Shown here piece after piece: positions 1-5,639 of a stretch of 5,639 nucleotides of DNA. The notes below the pieces were generated by a model. It was not told the origin of the DNA. It saw only the letters and a list, made by a program, of their open reading frames with translations, and did not search any database. The first letter of the stretch is position 1, and each line of letters begins with the position of its first letter. The stretch comes from an uncultured Bacteroidales bacterium (GTDB lineage: Bacteria; Bacteroidota; Bacteroidia; Bacteroidales; Muribaculaceae): positions 1 through 5,639 of the forward strand of contig CAMWNL010000144.1 in assembly GCA_947175585.1 (NCBI GenBank). Reading direction: 5' to 3'. A program made the position numbers and the translations under genes.

Positions 1-72
1 AGTTTATATCTACTGTTGCTCCTGTACTACTGTTGGAATTTCAGTAAAGAATCAATTCTGTTATCGAATACC

Positions 73-1176
73 TTATACGTTGAAGCGGAAGTGCATGATG
101 TCGCCGTCCTGCACGACGTACTCTTTGCCTTCGACAGAGAGTTTGCCTGCGTCGCGGACCGCCGACTCTCCGCCGAGCGTCACATAGTCATCATACTTGA
201 TGACTTCGGCGCGAATAAAGCCTTTTTCGAAGTCGGTGTGGATGATGCCGGCACATTTCGGAGCCTTTGAACCGCGGATGAAGGTCCATGCTCTCACTTC
301 GTCAGAACCGGCGGTGAAATAAGTCTGAAGGTCGAGCAGAGCATAAGCGGCGCGAATCAGACGCGAAACACCTGACTCGTTGAGTCCGATTTCGTTAAGG
401 AACTCCTGACGCTCTTCGTAGGTGTCGAGTTCGGCGATTTCGCTTTCGGTCTGAGCGGCAACGACAAGCAGCTGGGCATCCTCGTCTTTGATGGCTTCGC
501 TAACGGCTTCGACATATTTGTTGCCAGTAGCGGCCGATGCGTCATCGACGTTGCAGACATAGAGCACCGGTTTTGAAGTGAGCAGGAAGAGCTCGCGAGC
601 GAACTTCTGGTCATCGGGAGTCTCAAACTTAACCGAGCGCGCAGGCAGACCCTGATCGAGTGCGTCTTTGATCTGACGCAGAACCTCGTACTGCATTTTG
701 GCAACTTTGTCGCCACCGGTCTGGGCTGCTTTCTGAGTTTTGGCGATACGGGCTTCTACGGTTTCGAGGTCTTTAAGCTGCAGCTCGTAGTCGATGATTT
801 CCTTGTCGCGCACGGGGTCAACCGATCCGTCGACGTGGGTGATGTTGTCATCATCGAAGCAGCGGAGCACATGGAGTATGGCATCTGTCTCGCGGATGTT
901 GGCAAGGAATTTATTGCCAAGACCTTCGCCTTTTGACGCACCTTTCACGAGTCCGGCGATGTCGACGATTTCGACCGTAGCCGGAACAACAGATTTGGGC
1001 TGACACATCTCGACGAGCTTGGTGAGGCGGTCGTCGGGAACGGTGATTACGCCCACGTTGGGTTCGATAGTGCAGAACGGGAAGTTAGCAGATTGCGCCT
1101 TAGCGTTTGAGAGACAGTTGAAAAGGGTAGATTTGCCGACATTAGGCAGACCTACGATGCCACATTGAAGAGCCAT
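73..1176 (-). CDS. ychF: YchF/EngD (Obg-related P-loop NTPase, OLA1 family)
   Basis: Cytoplasmic ribosome-associated P-loop NTPase of the Obg/TRAFAC class; bacterial YchF and human OLA1 prefer ATP over GTP, and the family is linked to translation and stress responses. The 367 residues match the family's usual length of about 363-368. Visible motifs: G1/Walker A GLPNVGKS at 9-16; the family signature [10 protein letters not shown] at 31-40; G3 as [17 protein letters not shown] at 72-88; a helical, probably coiled-coil insertion at about 130-180; NVDD at 209-212 in the G4 position; and a C-terminal TGS domain at about 283-366 including [12 protein letters not shown] and [18 protein letters not shown]. 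The start is certain because [12 protein letters not shown] aligns with the family N-terminus. No Shine-Dalgarno precedes it, as is normal in Bacteroidetes. It is probably a single-gene unit, 237 bases downstream of the PNPOx-like gene. The one oddity is Asp where the family's NxxE motif normally has Glu. Confidence 0.98.
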   Translation of the reverse strand: MALQCGIVGLPNVGKSTLFNCLSNAKAQSANFPFCTIEPNVGVITVPDDRLTKLVEMCQPKSVVPATVEIVDIAGLVKGASKGEGLGNKFLANIRETDAILHVLRCFDDDNITHVDGSVDPVRDKEIIDYELQLKDLETVEARIAKTQKAAQTGGDKVAKMQYEVLRQIKDALDQGLPARSVKFETPDDQKFARELFLLTSKPVLYVCNVDDASAATGNKYVEAVSEAIKDEDAQLLVVAAQTESEIAELDTYEERQEFLNEIGLNESGVSRLIRAAYALLDLQTYFTAGSDEVRAWTFIRGSKAPKCAGIIHTDFEKGFIRAEVIKYDDYVTLGGESAVRDAGKLSVEGKEYVVQDGDIMHFRFNV

Positions 1177-1218
1177 TGATATATCTTAAATTTTAATTTC
1201 TAATTTACTTTTACAGAA

Positions 1219-1250
1219 CAAAATTACTCATAATTGCCCAAACGGCGAAA
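1219..1250 (-). promoter_or_regulatory. Candidate Bacteroidetes-type promoter for ychF
   Basis: Reading the minus strand, TAATTTTG (1219-1226) is a full match to the Bacteroidetes -7 consensus TAnnTTTG. Exactly 20 bases upstream lies TTTC (1247-1250), one mismatch from the -33 element TTTG. The predicted transcription start is near 1212, leaving an untranslated leader of about 35 bases before the ychF ATG. The location is sensible, but such short AT-rich motifs occur by chance, so this is only a moderate-strength call. Confidence 0.45.
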
Positions 1251-1413
1251 TCATTGACCTAAAAAACTCAGAGCCGTGGGTCTGGAAGGGTTTGAAAAAA
1301 GATTTGATGAACATAGGTTTATCACAAACCGTTATATGATAGTGACGATGCTGTCATTGTATCTAAAAAATAAAATATGTTATAACGCTTGTGTCAGTCT
1401 ATATATCGAATAA

Positions 1414-1896
1414 TCATTGCTTACACTTTCCTACAGGAGGTTCGGTGAGTGTGATTCTAAATACGGTAGTTATGTCAAGACTACGAGAAATCGCCTCTTC
1501 GAAATGCTCCATATATTGAGGCAGAAATCTTTCACATAGAAGACGCAATGCCTCTATCTTCTCTTCATTATCATTCACTTGTTCACATCTGCCTATAGCA
1601 ATAGCCGACCGATAATGTTCGGTGTAGTTAATTTTCTCGGACTCAAATACCGGGGTGCATTTGCTTACCGCTGACAGGCTTACAATCGGGTTGTATTTTA
1701 TACAATCGATTTTCTCACCCTCATCGGCGCAATGAAAGTAGAATGTTGATTTATCTTTTCTTACAAGTGAAATCGGCAGACCGTATGGAATCCCGGTCGG
1801 TCGGCACATGCTTATTGTGGTATAAGGAGCTTTGTCAAATATTTCGAGAGCCATGTCTGAACCCAATTGGCGAGATGCCTTTCTCATTGATTTCAT
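1414..1896 (-). CDS. Pyridoxamine 5'-phosphate oxidase-fold protein, NimA-related
   Basis: Small split-barrel flavin-binding protein of the PNPOx-like superfamily, closest by eye to the NimA-related group, whose best-known members reduce 5-nitroimidazoles. The 160 residues are normal for that group. Recognisable features: MRKASRQLGSDMALEIFDKAPY at residues 4-25 matches the typical N-terminal helix; RPTGIPYGLPISLV at 32-45 is the first barrel strands; FHCADEGEKIDCIKYNP at 54-70 is the characteristic family block, with a conserved His at 55 that probably corresponds to the catalytic-site His of Nim proteins; and YRSAIAIGRCEQV at 95-107 is a later barrel strand. Seven cysteines is a high count. 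The ATG at 1896 is used; the ATG at 1887 (residue 4) is equally plausible. It lies 50 bases after the DKNYY gene and may be co-transcribed with it. The substrate cannot be told from sequence, and nitroimidazole resistance should not be assumed. Confidence 0.9.
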   Translation of the reverse strand: MKSMRKASRQLGSDMALEIFDKAPYTTISMCRPTGIPYGLPISLVRKDKSTFYFHCADEGEKIDCIKYNPIVSLSAVSKCTPVFESEKINYTEHYRSAIAIGRCEQVNDNEEKIEALRLLCERFLPQYMEHFEEAISRSLDITTVFRITLTEPPVGKCKQ

Positions 1897-1946
1897 AAAT
1901 ATTTTATTTTAGTTATGATATTGTAAGGAGCAGTCAAAATCTAATG

Positions 1947-2561
1947 TTATATCTTGCGGCCAAGGTAATAGGTGTTCCAGGGGTCCTTGGCGTAGCCATC
2001 CTTTAGGACTTTGAACGATGACGATATGGCGTCACTGACTTTTACGCCGTCAAAATAGACGTTGAAGGCGTCTCTGGCATAGCCGTCTTTAAGCACCTTG
2101 AACGATTGAGACGTCGCACCGTTAATCTGCTCGCCGTCGAAGTAAACGTTGAACGCGTCTTTTGCATACCAGTCTGACAGCGAGTTGAATGATGACGCTA
2201 CGGCTCCATCGATCTTTTTTCCGCAGTAATAAGCGTTAAACGCATCCTTGGCATAACCATAGCCGAGAACTTTAAATGAACCCGAGACTGCAGACTGGAT
2301 TTTTTGTCCACAGTAATATACATTGAACGCGTCTTTTGCATAACCGTCACGCAAAATGGCAAACGACGATGCGACAGCTTCGTCTAATTGCCTGCCGTCG
2401 TAATAGACATTGTTGTTGCTCACGATATACGCAGGCCGATGTCGGCGGTCGCGTTGATGTCGGTGGGTCTGCCCAAAATTGTCGTCGTGGCGTGATTGGG
2501 CGTTGGCAGCAATCGGATAGAGTATTGCAGTAATCAATAATATAAGTATATGTCTTTTCAT
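1947..2561 (-). CDS. Exported DKNYY-repeat protein
   Basis: A secreted or periplasmic repeat protein of unknown function, resembling the DKNYY family named after its Asp-Lys-Asn-Tyr-Tyr motif. Here the equivalent reads KDAFNVYYDG or similar. From the ATG at 2561 it has 204 residues. Residues 1-21 are a clear Sec signal peptide (charged MKRH, hydrophobic core, ANA before Gln22). A short His/Arg-rich stretch at about 33-42 follows. Six repeats then run to the end with Asn at 51, 80, 109, 138, 167 and 196, so the period is exactly 29; the sixth unit stops just after its YYLGRKI. Units share the pattern NxYYxGxxIxxAxxxSFxxLxxGYAKDAF. The reading frame also opens at a TTG at 2567, but the ATG gives the better signal peptide. 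The gene follows the TPR gene by 63 bases. No catalytic residues are evident, so a binding or structural role is more likely. Confidence 0.88.
   Translation of the reverse strand: MKRHILILLITAILYPIAANAQSRHDDNFGQTHRHQRDRRHRPAYIVSNNNVYYDGRQLDEAVASSFAILRDGYAKDAFNVYYCGQKIQSAVSGSFKVLGYGYAKDAFNAYYCGKKIDGAVASSFNSLSDWYAKDAFNVYFDGEQINGATSQSFKVLKDGYARDAFNVYFDGVKVSDAISSSFKVLKDGYAKDPWNTYYLGRKI
1950..2411 (-). repeat. In-gene tandem repeat, 87-base (29-codon) period, six units
   Basis: The coding sequence consists of head-to-tail units of 87 bases, the last one partial. Between units, nucleotides encoding the YAKDAFNVYY core stay similar on the plus strand (versions of ttgaacgcgtcttttgcat recur), while the second half of each unit has diverged. 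This pattern suggests old duplications under selection for the core rather than a recent slippage tract. Confidence 0.85.
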
Positions 2562-2612
2562 AAGCAATTCATTAGGAGTGTCGCTTTAGTACTAAGACGC
2601 AGCGGATTCAAA

Positions 2613-2645
2613 CAAGTTTAGTGGCTACTTAATTATGTTGTCAAT
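2613..2645 (-). promoter_or_regulatory. Weak promoter candidate for the DKNYY gene
   Basis: On the minus strand TAAACTTG (2613-2620) differs from TAnnTTTG at one base. ATTG (2642-2645) lies 21 bases upstream, inside the end of the TPR gene, where TTTG would be expected. Both boxes are imperfect, so the DKNYY gene may instead depend on read-through from the TPR promoter. Confidence 0.2.
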
Positions 2646-3938
2646 AACATATTTTACAAACTCCTCTCCGGTTGCAAAACCTTTAACTCCACCCATAGAA
2701 GAGTGCATTTCAGTTGTCTGATGCCCGACTATCCAGTTAATGTCATCTTCCAACGGCAGCGTCTTTTCAAGGGTATAGACCTCATAGCTGTCGTTGACTG
2801 GAATGAAAACCAGATATTTACATAATGGCACTTCAGTGGGTGAATCAAATGTCCACAATACGCACTCCTTATCTCCGAAAGTCAGCATGCTGTCACTGAC
2901 GATTTTTGATTTGAATTGAGGGATAAATCCGGCCGATGGGAGTCGTTCGTCAATTATTGAGGCAACTCCTGTCATTTGGAAGGGACTTTTTGCTTTAGCC
3001 GCCAATACGGGTGCATATATAAATTGGAAGGTATATAGGTTTACGGGTATTTTCTCCATATTGGCGTAGTCGATTATGTCTTTAGCTTCAGCTTTGTAGT
3101 CTTTTGACGCGTGAGGCGATAAAATCACTTTATTGGCAAGATCAATTGCACCTTCGTTGTCTCCGATTTTTACTTTAGTATGAGCCAGGTTAAGCAAAAT
3201 AAGAACATCGTCGGGCGCTATTGAGAGTGCTTTGTTATAATATTCAATGGCGGTCTGTGGATCATATCGATAGTTTGCAGCAAGAATGCCATAGATATTG
3301 AGCAGTCGGAATTCTTCGGGATAATATTTGAGACCTGTGTTCAGAATATCTTCGGCGAGGTCTATGTCGACACTATCATGATCAAGAATGTCGTTAAGAT
3401 AACCGACTGCAAGGCTTGTTATTACTTCGTCTCTCGGCAGATCGGGATAATATGAATCATCGACAATCCATTTGCCTCCATTTTTGGTCTGCTGTTGGAA
3501 TGCTCGGTCGAAGTCGCGTATAAATTCTCCGTAAAACTCCAGCTTATAGTTTTTGAATATTTTATATTGGCGAAGTTTGAATACGTCGGGATTTGCATCG
3601 ATAGCTTTATCGATGATGGAGTAGGCTTGTGATATGATGTCTTGATCAAGGACGTGGTCAATTGAAATCAGATAAGTCGAATCGTTGTCGGCTTCCTTGT
3701 TTTTCGATTTGGAAATTACTGGCTTATATACATCAAGCAGCAGTCGCTGAAATTTAGCAAGGGCAAGGTCTGTGTTGTCAGGAGCGACGGTTTCCCATTG
3801 AGTAATGATGCTGTCCATCCTTTCTTTGTTTTTCATGTTCATCGCGTCATCAAACATTGCTGCATACTCTTGTCCGAATGTGTTTAACGACAGCGATAGG
3901 GTGAGGGATGCGATCAGCGCTAAAATCTTGAATCTCAT
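2625..3938 (-). CDS. Exported tetratricopeptide-repeat protein
   Basis: A 437-residue exported protein with TPR repeats, which usually act as protein-protein interaction scaffolds. Residues 1-22 form a signal peptide (MRFK, then a Leu/Ser-rich hydrophobic core, ending near TFG before Gln23); there is no lipobox Cys. The N-terminal part is mostly alpha-helical. Two TPR units are clear at about 208-242 (ending YYNKALSIAP) and 243-275 (including LLNLAHTKVKIGDNEGAI). A C-terminal region of about 150 residues (about 290-437), more strand-rich and ending VKYVIDNIIK, matches no family I can name. The reading frame stays open upstream to 4085, but the chosen ATG at 3938 is supported by the signal peptide and by a perfect promoter at 3970-4001 that would exclude the longer form. 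Its neighbour downstream is another exported repeat protein. Function unknown; a periplasmic or envelope location is inferred. Confidence 0.88.
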   Translation of the reverse strand: MRFKILALIASLTLSLSLNTFGQEYAAMFDDAMNMKNKERMDSIITQWETVAPDNTDLALAKFQRLLLDVYKPVISKSKNKEADNDSTYLISIDHVLDQDIISQAYSIIDKAIDANPDVFKLRQYKIFKNYKLEFYGEFIRDFDRAFQQQTKNGGKWIVDDSYYPDLPRDEVITSLAVGYLNDILDHDSVDIDLAEDILNTGLKYYPEEFRLLNIYGILAANYRYDPQTAIEYYNKALSIAPDDVLILLNLAHTKVKIGDNEGAIDLANKVILSPHASKDYKAEAKDIIDYANMEKIPVNLYTFQFIYAPVLAAKAKSPFQMTGVASIIDERLPSAGFIPQFKSKIVSDSMLTFGDKECVLWTFDSPTEVPLCKYLVFIPVNDSYEVYTLEKTLPLEDDINWIVGHQTTEMHSSMGGVKGFATGEEFVKYVIDNIIK

Positions 3939-3969
3939 AACCGAAAAATTAATTTGACAATATCCTTCG

Positions 3970-4001
3970 CAAAGATAGTGATTAGCTATTGAATTTGCAA
4001 A
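3970..4001 (-). promoter_or_regulatory. Bacteroidetes primary-sigma promoter of the TPR gene
   Basis: On the minus strand TTTG (3998-4001), exactly 20 bases, then TATCTTTG (3970-3977) matches the Bacteroides consensus TTTG-N19-21-TAnnTTTG at every fixed position. The predicted transcription start is near 3964, giving a leader of about 25 bases before the ATG at 3938. This settles the start codon of the TPR gene, because every upstream start in the same frame would be outside the transcript. Confidence 0.8.
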
Positions 4002-4049
4002 ATTATAAAGTAATGCTGCTAATATGCTTTGTGAATCTCCTAATTTTCC

Positions 4050-4138
4050 CATTTGTATCCTCATAAAAATGTCGTGATAACACATTTATTCCCCCATAAA
4101 AATGTTGTCAAGTCGCATTTATTCCCCCATAAAAGTGT
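4050..4138. repeat. Three-copy 23-base direct repeat, exact 33-base period, imperfectly palindromic
   Basis: Copies lie at 4050-4072, 4083-4105 and 4116-4138. On the plus strand the second and third read CATTTATTCCCCC followed by ATAAAAATGT or ATAAAAGTGT. They differ at one position in 23. The first copy differs from the second at four positions, all in its middle. The 10-base linkers are unrelated to each other. Each unit has inverted arms: in the first copy CATTTGTAT and ATAAAAATG pair at 8 of 9 positions around CCTC. The array lies in the 226-base gap between the helicase and TPR genes, upstream of the TPR promoter. A spacing near three helical turns would put all copies on one DNA face, as in an operator array. 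A dispersed intergenic repeat is the alternative. The copies are too short and too closely spaced for CRISPR. Confidence 0.8.
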
Positions 4139-4164
4139 GTTAATAAATATTAATCCGTTTGATA

Positions 4165-5639
4165 TCAATGGTTTCTCCTGACGGGGCGGTTGTGGAGGCG
4201 TTCGAGGAGAGACATGGCTTCGACTTCGTCGGGGGAAATGTGGTCGAAGTGGTGACTGACCGAGGCGACGGGGGCGCTGAGCCGGCCGCTATGGAAGACG
4301 GCAAGCCGCACTTTGGCGCGCGAGAAAGCGACATAATAGACACGGGCATCATCATTGCCGCGTGACATGGCTTTGGATGAGGCGTCGTAAAGCAAGACAT
4401 TGTCAAACTCAAGACCTTTGGCCTTGTGTACAGTAATGACGGTCACCGGTTCGTCGGTAAGCAGGTCACCTTCATTGAACGTGCGCAGTTCGGGTAAACG
4501 TTCATAGAGCTGTCGGCTGAGATTGCCGCCGCCGAATGTTTTTGATATAAAGCTGACCACGGCATCCCATCGGTCAATCTCGCTGATGAAATTGCGCTGC
4601 GACAGATAGCGGTAAGCGAAATCACATTCGTCGGCGAGACTATTGCCGTTGGCCTCACTGAGTCGGGCGAGGGTATGACGGTAGAGATCTCCGTAAGCGT
4701 CATCAAATTTTTTTGCGGTCTGAGTAATGATCACCGACTGCATGAACGATCTGTCATTGTCGTCAAGACGATCAAATTGCTCGGCGTAATTATCAGGCAG
4801 GATAAAGCATGCCGGCGACAGGTTCATTTTGTCTAATTTTGAAGCCAGGTTGCGCGCCTCGCTGAGAGTTCTCACAGCTTTGGTCCGGTATAGCAGGCGC
4901 GCCCACTCGGATGGCTGTCGGTCAGATGTGACGACGCTGAGGTGGGCATACACAGTCTTGAATGGCACCCGGCGGAAGAGGTCGTTGCGGCCGACGAGAG
5001 TGTTCTCGATGCCGTGAGCCGACATAAGAGATGATATTTCCTCGGCTTCGTCGTTGGTGCGCGTCAGCACGGCGATGCGTTGGTCGGGCAGGTTGTTGCG
5101 CCAGTCTCTGACCTTTGCGGCAACCGCGAGCGGAAGATTGAAGTCGGTCGACGGCATCATCAGGAGCGCGCCGTCCGGGCGCTGCCCGTCACTGACGGCC
5201 CGGGGAAGATGGGCCGGATTGATGTCAAGACACGATGACGCGAAGTCATTGCAGAGTTTCACGAGGTAAGAGGGCGAGCGGTAGTTACGGGCCAGGCGGT
5301 AGATATTGTTTTGACAACGAAGCTTGATTTTATCGAGCGCCGGACCGCCGGCTCCGAGAAACTCGAATATCGCCTGCTGTTCGTCGCCGAGATAGATTGC
5401 TGTCGACGGACCGTCGGCGGTGATGAGGTCGATTATAGCGAGCTGAAGAGGTGTGAGGTCCTGCACTTCATCTACCTGAACCCAGCGATAGTTGCTACCA
5501 GCAAGAGAGTGGGGCGGATAGTTGGTAAGAGCCTCGTATGCCAGTAGCAGCAGGTCATCAAAGTCGACAAGTCTGTTACGGGTCTTGAAATCACGGTAGA
5601 CCGTTGCGGCCCGTATGTGAGATTGATCAGGGGTGTAGT
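4165..5639 (-). CDS. UvrD/Rep/PcrA-type superfamily 1 DNA helicase, 5' end outside window
   Basis: ATP-dependent 3'-5' DNA helicase of superfamily 1A. The frame is open to the window edge, giving 490 visible residues and no start codon. Numbered from the edge: VDFDDLLLLAYEAL at 24-37 is a typical block before motif II; Walker B VDEVQD at 55-60; motif III GDEQQAIFEF at 84-93; motif IV NYRS at 118-121; motif V ITVHKAKGLEFDNV at 401-414; motif VI YYVAFSRAK at 434-442. The N-terminal Walker A (motif I) must lie beyond 5639. A GTG at 5466 opens a shorter frame but falls inside the Walker B motif, so it is not the start. The protein ends about 48 residues after motif VI, with no RecB-like nuclease domain. 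Role in repair or replication restart is inferred from the family; the exact subfamily is unclear. The GC-rich coding contrasts with the AT-rich TPR gene downstream. Confidence 0.95.
   Translation of the reverse strand, partial: YTPDQSHIRAATVYRDFKTRNRLVDFDDLLLLAYEALTNYPPHSLAGSNYRWVQVDEVQDLTPLQLAIIDLITADGPSTAIYLGDEQQAIFEFLGAGGPALDKIKLRCQNNIYRLARNYRSPSYLVKLCNDFASSCLDINPAHLPRAVSDGQRPDGALLMMPSTDFNLPLAVAAKVRDWRNNLPDQRIAVLTRTNDEAEEISSLMSAHGIENTLVGRNDLFRRVPFKTVYAHLSVVTSDRQPSEWARLLYRTKAVRTLSEARNLASKLDKMNLSPACFILPDNYAEQFDRLDDNDRSFMQSVIITQTAKKFDDAYGDLYRHTLARLSEANGNSLADECDFAYRYLSQRNFISEIDRWDAVVSFISKTFGGGNLSRQLYERLPELRTFNEGDLLTDEPVTVITVHKAKGLEFDNVLLYDASSKAMSRGNDDARVYYVAFSRAKVRLAVFHSGRLSAPVASVSHHFDHISPDEVEAMSLLERLHNRPVRRNH

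Noticed and set aside
10..35. Direct repeat CTACTGTTG (10-18 and 27-35) and the inverted repeat AGAAT/ATTCT (48-59) downstream of ychF
   Set aside because: The direct repeat is short, and the two-base loop of the inverted repeat is too tight for a normal terminator hairpin; no T-run follows.
16..270. Plus-strand open frames, including 16-270, 794-1003, 2336-2533, 4159-4365, 4829-5017, 5054-5269 and 5311-5547
   Set aside because: Each lies almost wholly over a well-supported minus-strand gene, and the products have no recognisable domain; they are antisense shadows of biased codon use.
357..941. Minus-strand open frames 357-716 and 756-941
   Set aside because: They are out-of-frame readings inside ychF, Ser/Arg-rich and without family resemblance.
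1228..1314. 28-codon minus-strand frame (MFIKSFFKPF...) upstream of ychF
   Set aside because: No initiation signal and no known family. It overlaps the predicted ychF promoter and is of a size expected by chance.
1316..1330. GGTTT-ATCAC-AAACC hairpin in the ychF upstream gap
   Set aside because: Only five base pairs and no following T-run on either strand; too weak to call a terminator.
1897..1946. Promoter for the PNPOx-like gene (TTTG followed 19 bases later by TAACTAAA)
   Set aside because: The -7 box fits TAnnTTTG poorly; read-through from the DKNYY gene is as likely.
2562..2567. TTG start at 2567 for the DKNYY protein
   Set aside because: The ATG at 2561, two codons later, gives a standard signal peptide beginning MKRH, and ATG is the commoner start.
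2586..2595. 10-base palindrome TTAGTACTAA in front of the DKNYY gene
   Set aside because: A single short palindrome in AT-rich DNA, with no second copy in the window; could be an operator but cannot be supported.
4050..4138. CRISPR array
   Set aside because: Repeats of 23 bases with 10-base linkers are outside CRISPR dimensions, and there are no cas genes nearby.

Overview
This looks like a chromosomal window from a member of the Bacteroidales, possibly Muribaculaceae; that placement is an inference. Three things support it. The start codons have no Shine-Dalgarno sequence in front of them. One gene has a textbook Bacteroidetes primary-sigma promoter (TTTG, 20 bases, TAnnTTTG). The proteins are of Bacteroidales type: a NimA-like flavin-binding protein, a DKNYY-repeat exported protein and a TPR exported protein. 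No tRNA, rRNA, CRISPR array, transposase or integrase was seen.

All five genes lie on the minus strand, so transcription runs from high to low coordinates. In that order they are: (1) the C-terminal part of a UvrD/Rep/PcrA-type superfamily 1 DNA helicase (4165 to the window edge at 5639; its N-terminus, with the Walker A motif, lies outside); (2) an exported TPR protein (2625-3938) with its own strong promoter at 3970-4001; (3) an exported DKNYY-repeat protein (1947-2561) built from six units of exactly 29 residues; (4) a pyridoxamine 5'-phosphate oxidase-fold protein of the NimA-related type (1414-1896); (5) the universally conserved P-loop NTPase YchF/EngD (73-1176). Bases 1-72 hold only the downstream flank of ychF.

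The TPR, DKNYY and PNPOx-like genes are 63 and 50 bases apart and could be read together from the TPR promoter. No convincing terminator separates them. The first two encode secreted or periplasmic proteins, so they may act together at the cell envelope, but nothing in the sequence proves it. ychF sits 237 bases further on, behind a weaker promoter candidate of its own.

The least ordinary non-coding feature is between the helicase and TPR genes. Three copies of a 23-base element start at 4050, 4083 and 4116, spaced at exactly 33 bases. Each copy is an imperfect palindrome, and the array lies about 85-175 bases upstream of the predicted TPR transcription start. It looks like an operator array or a family of intergenic repeats. 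No complete novel system is visible; the array and the uncharacterised TPR/DKNYY pair are the best leads.
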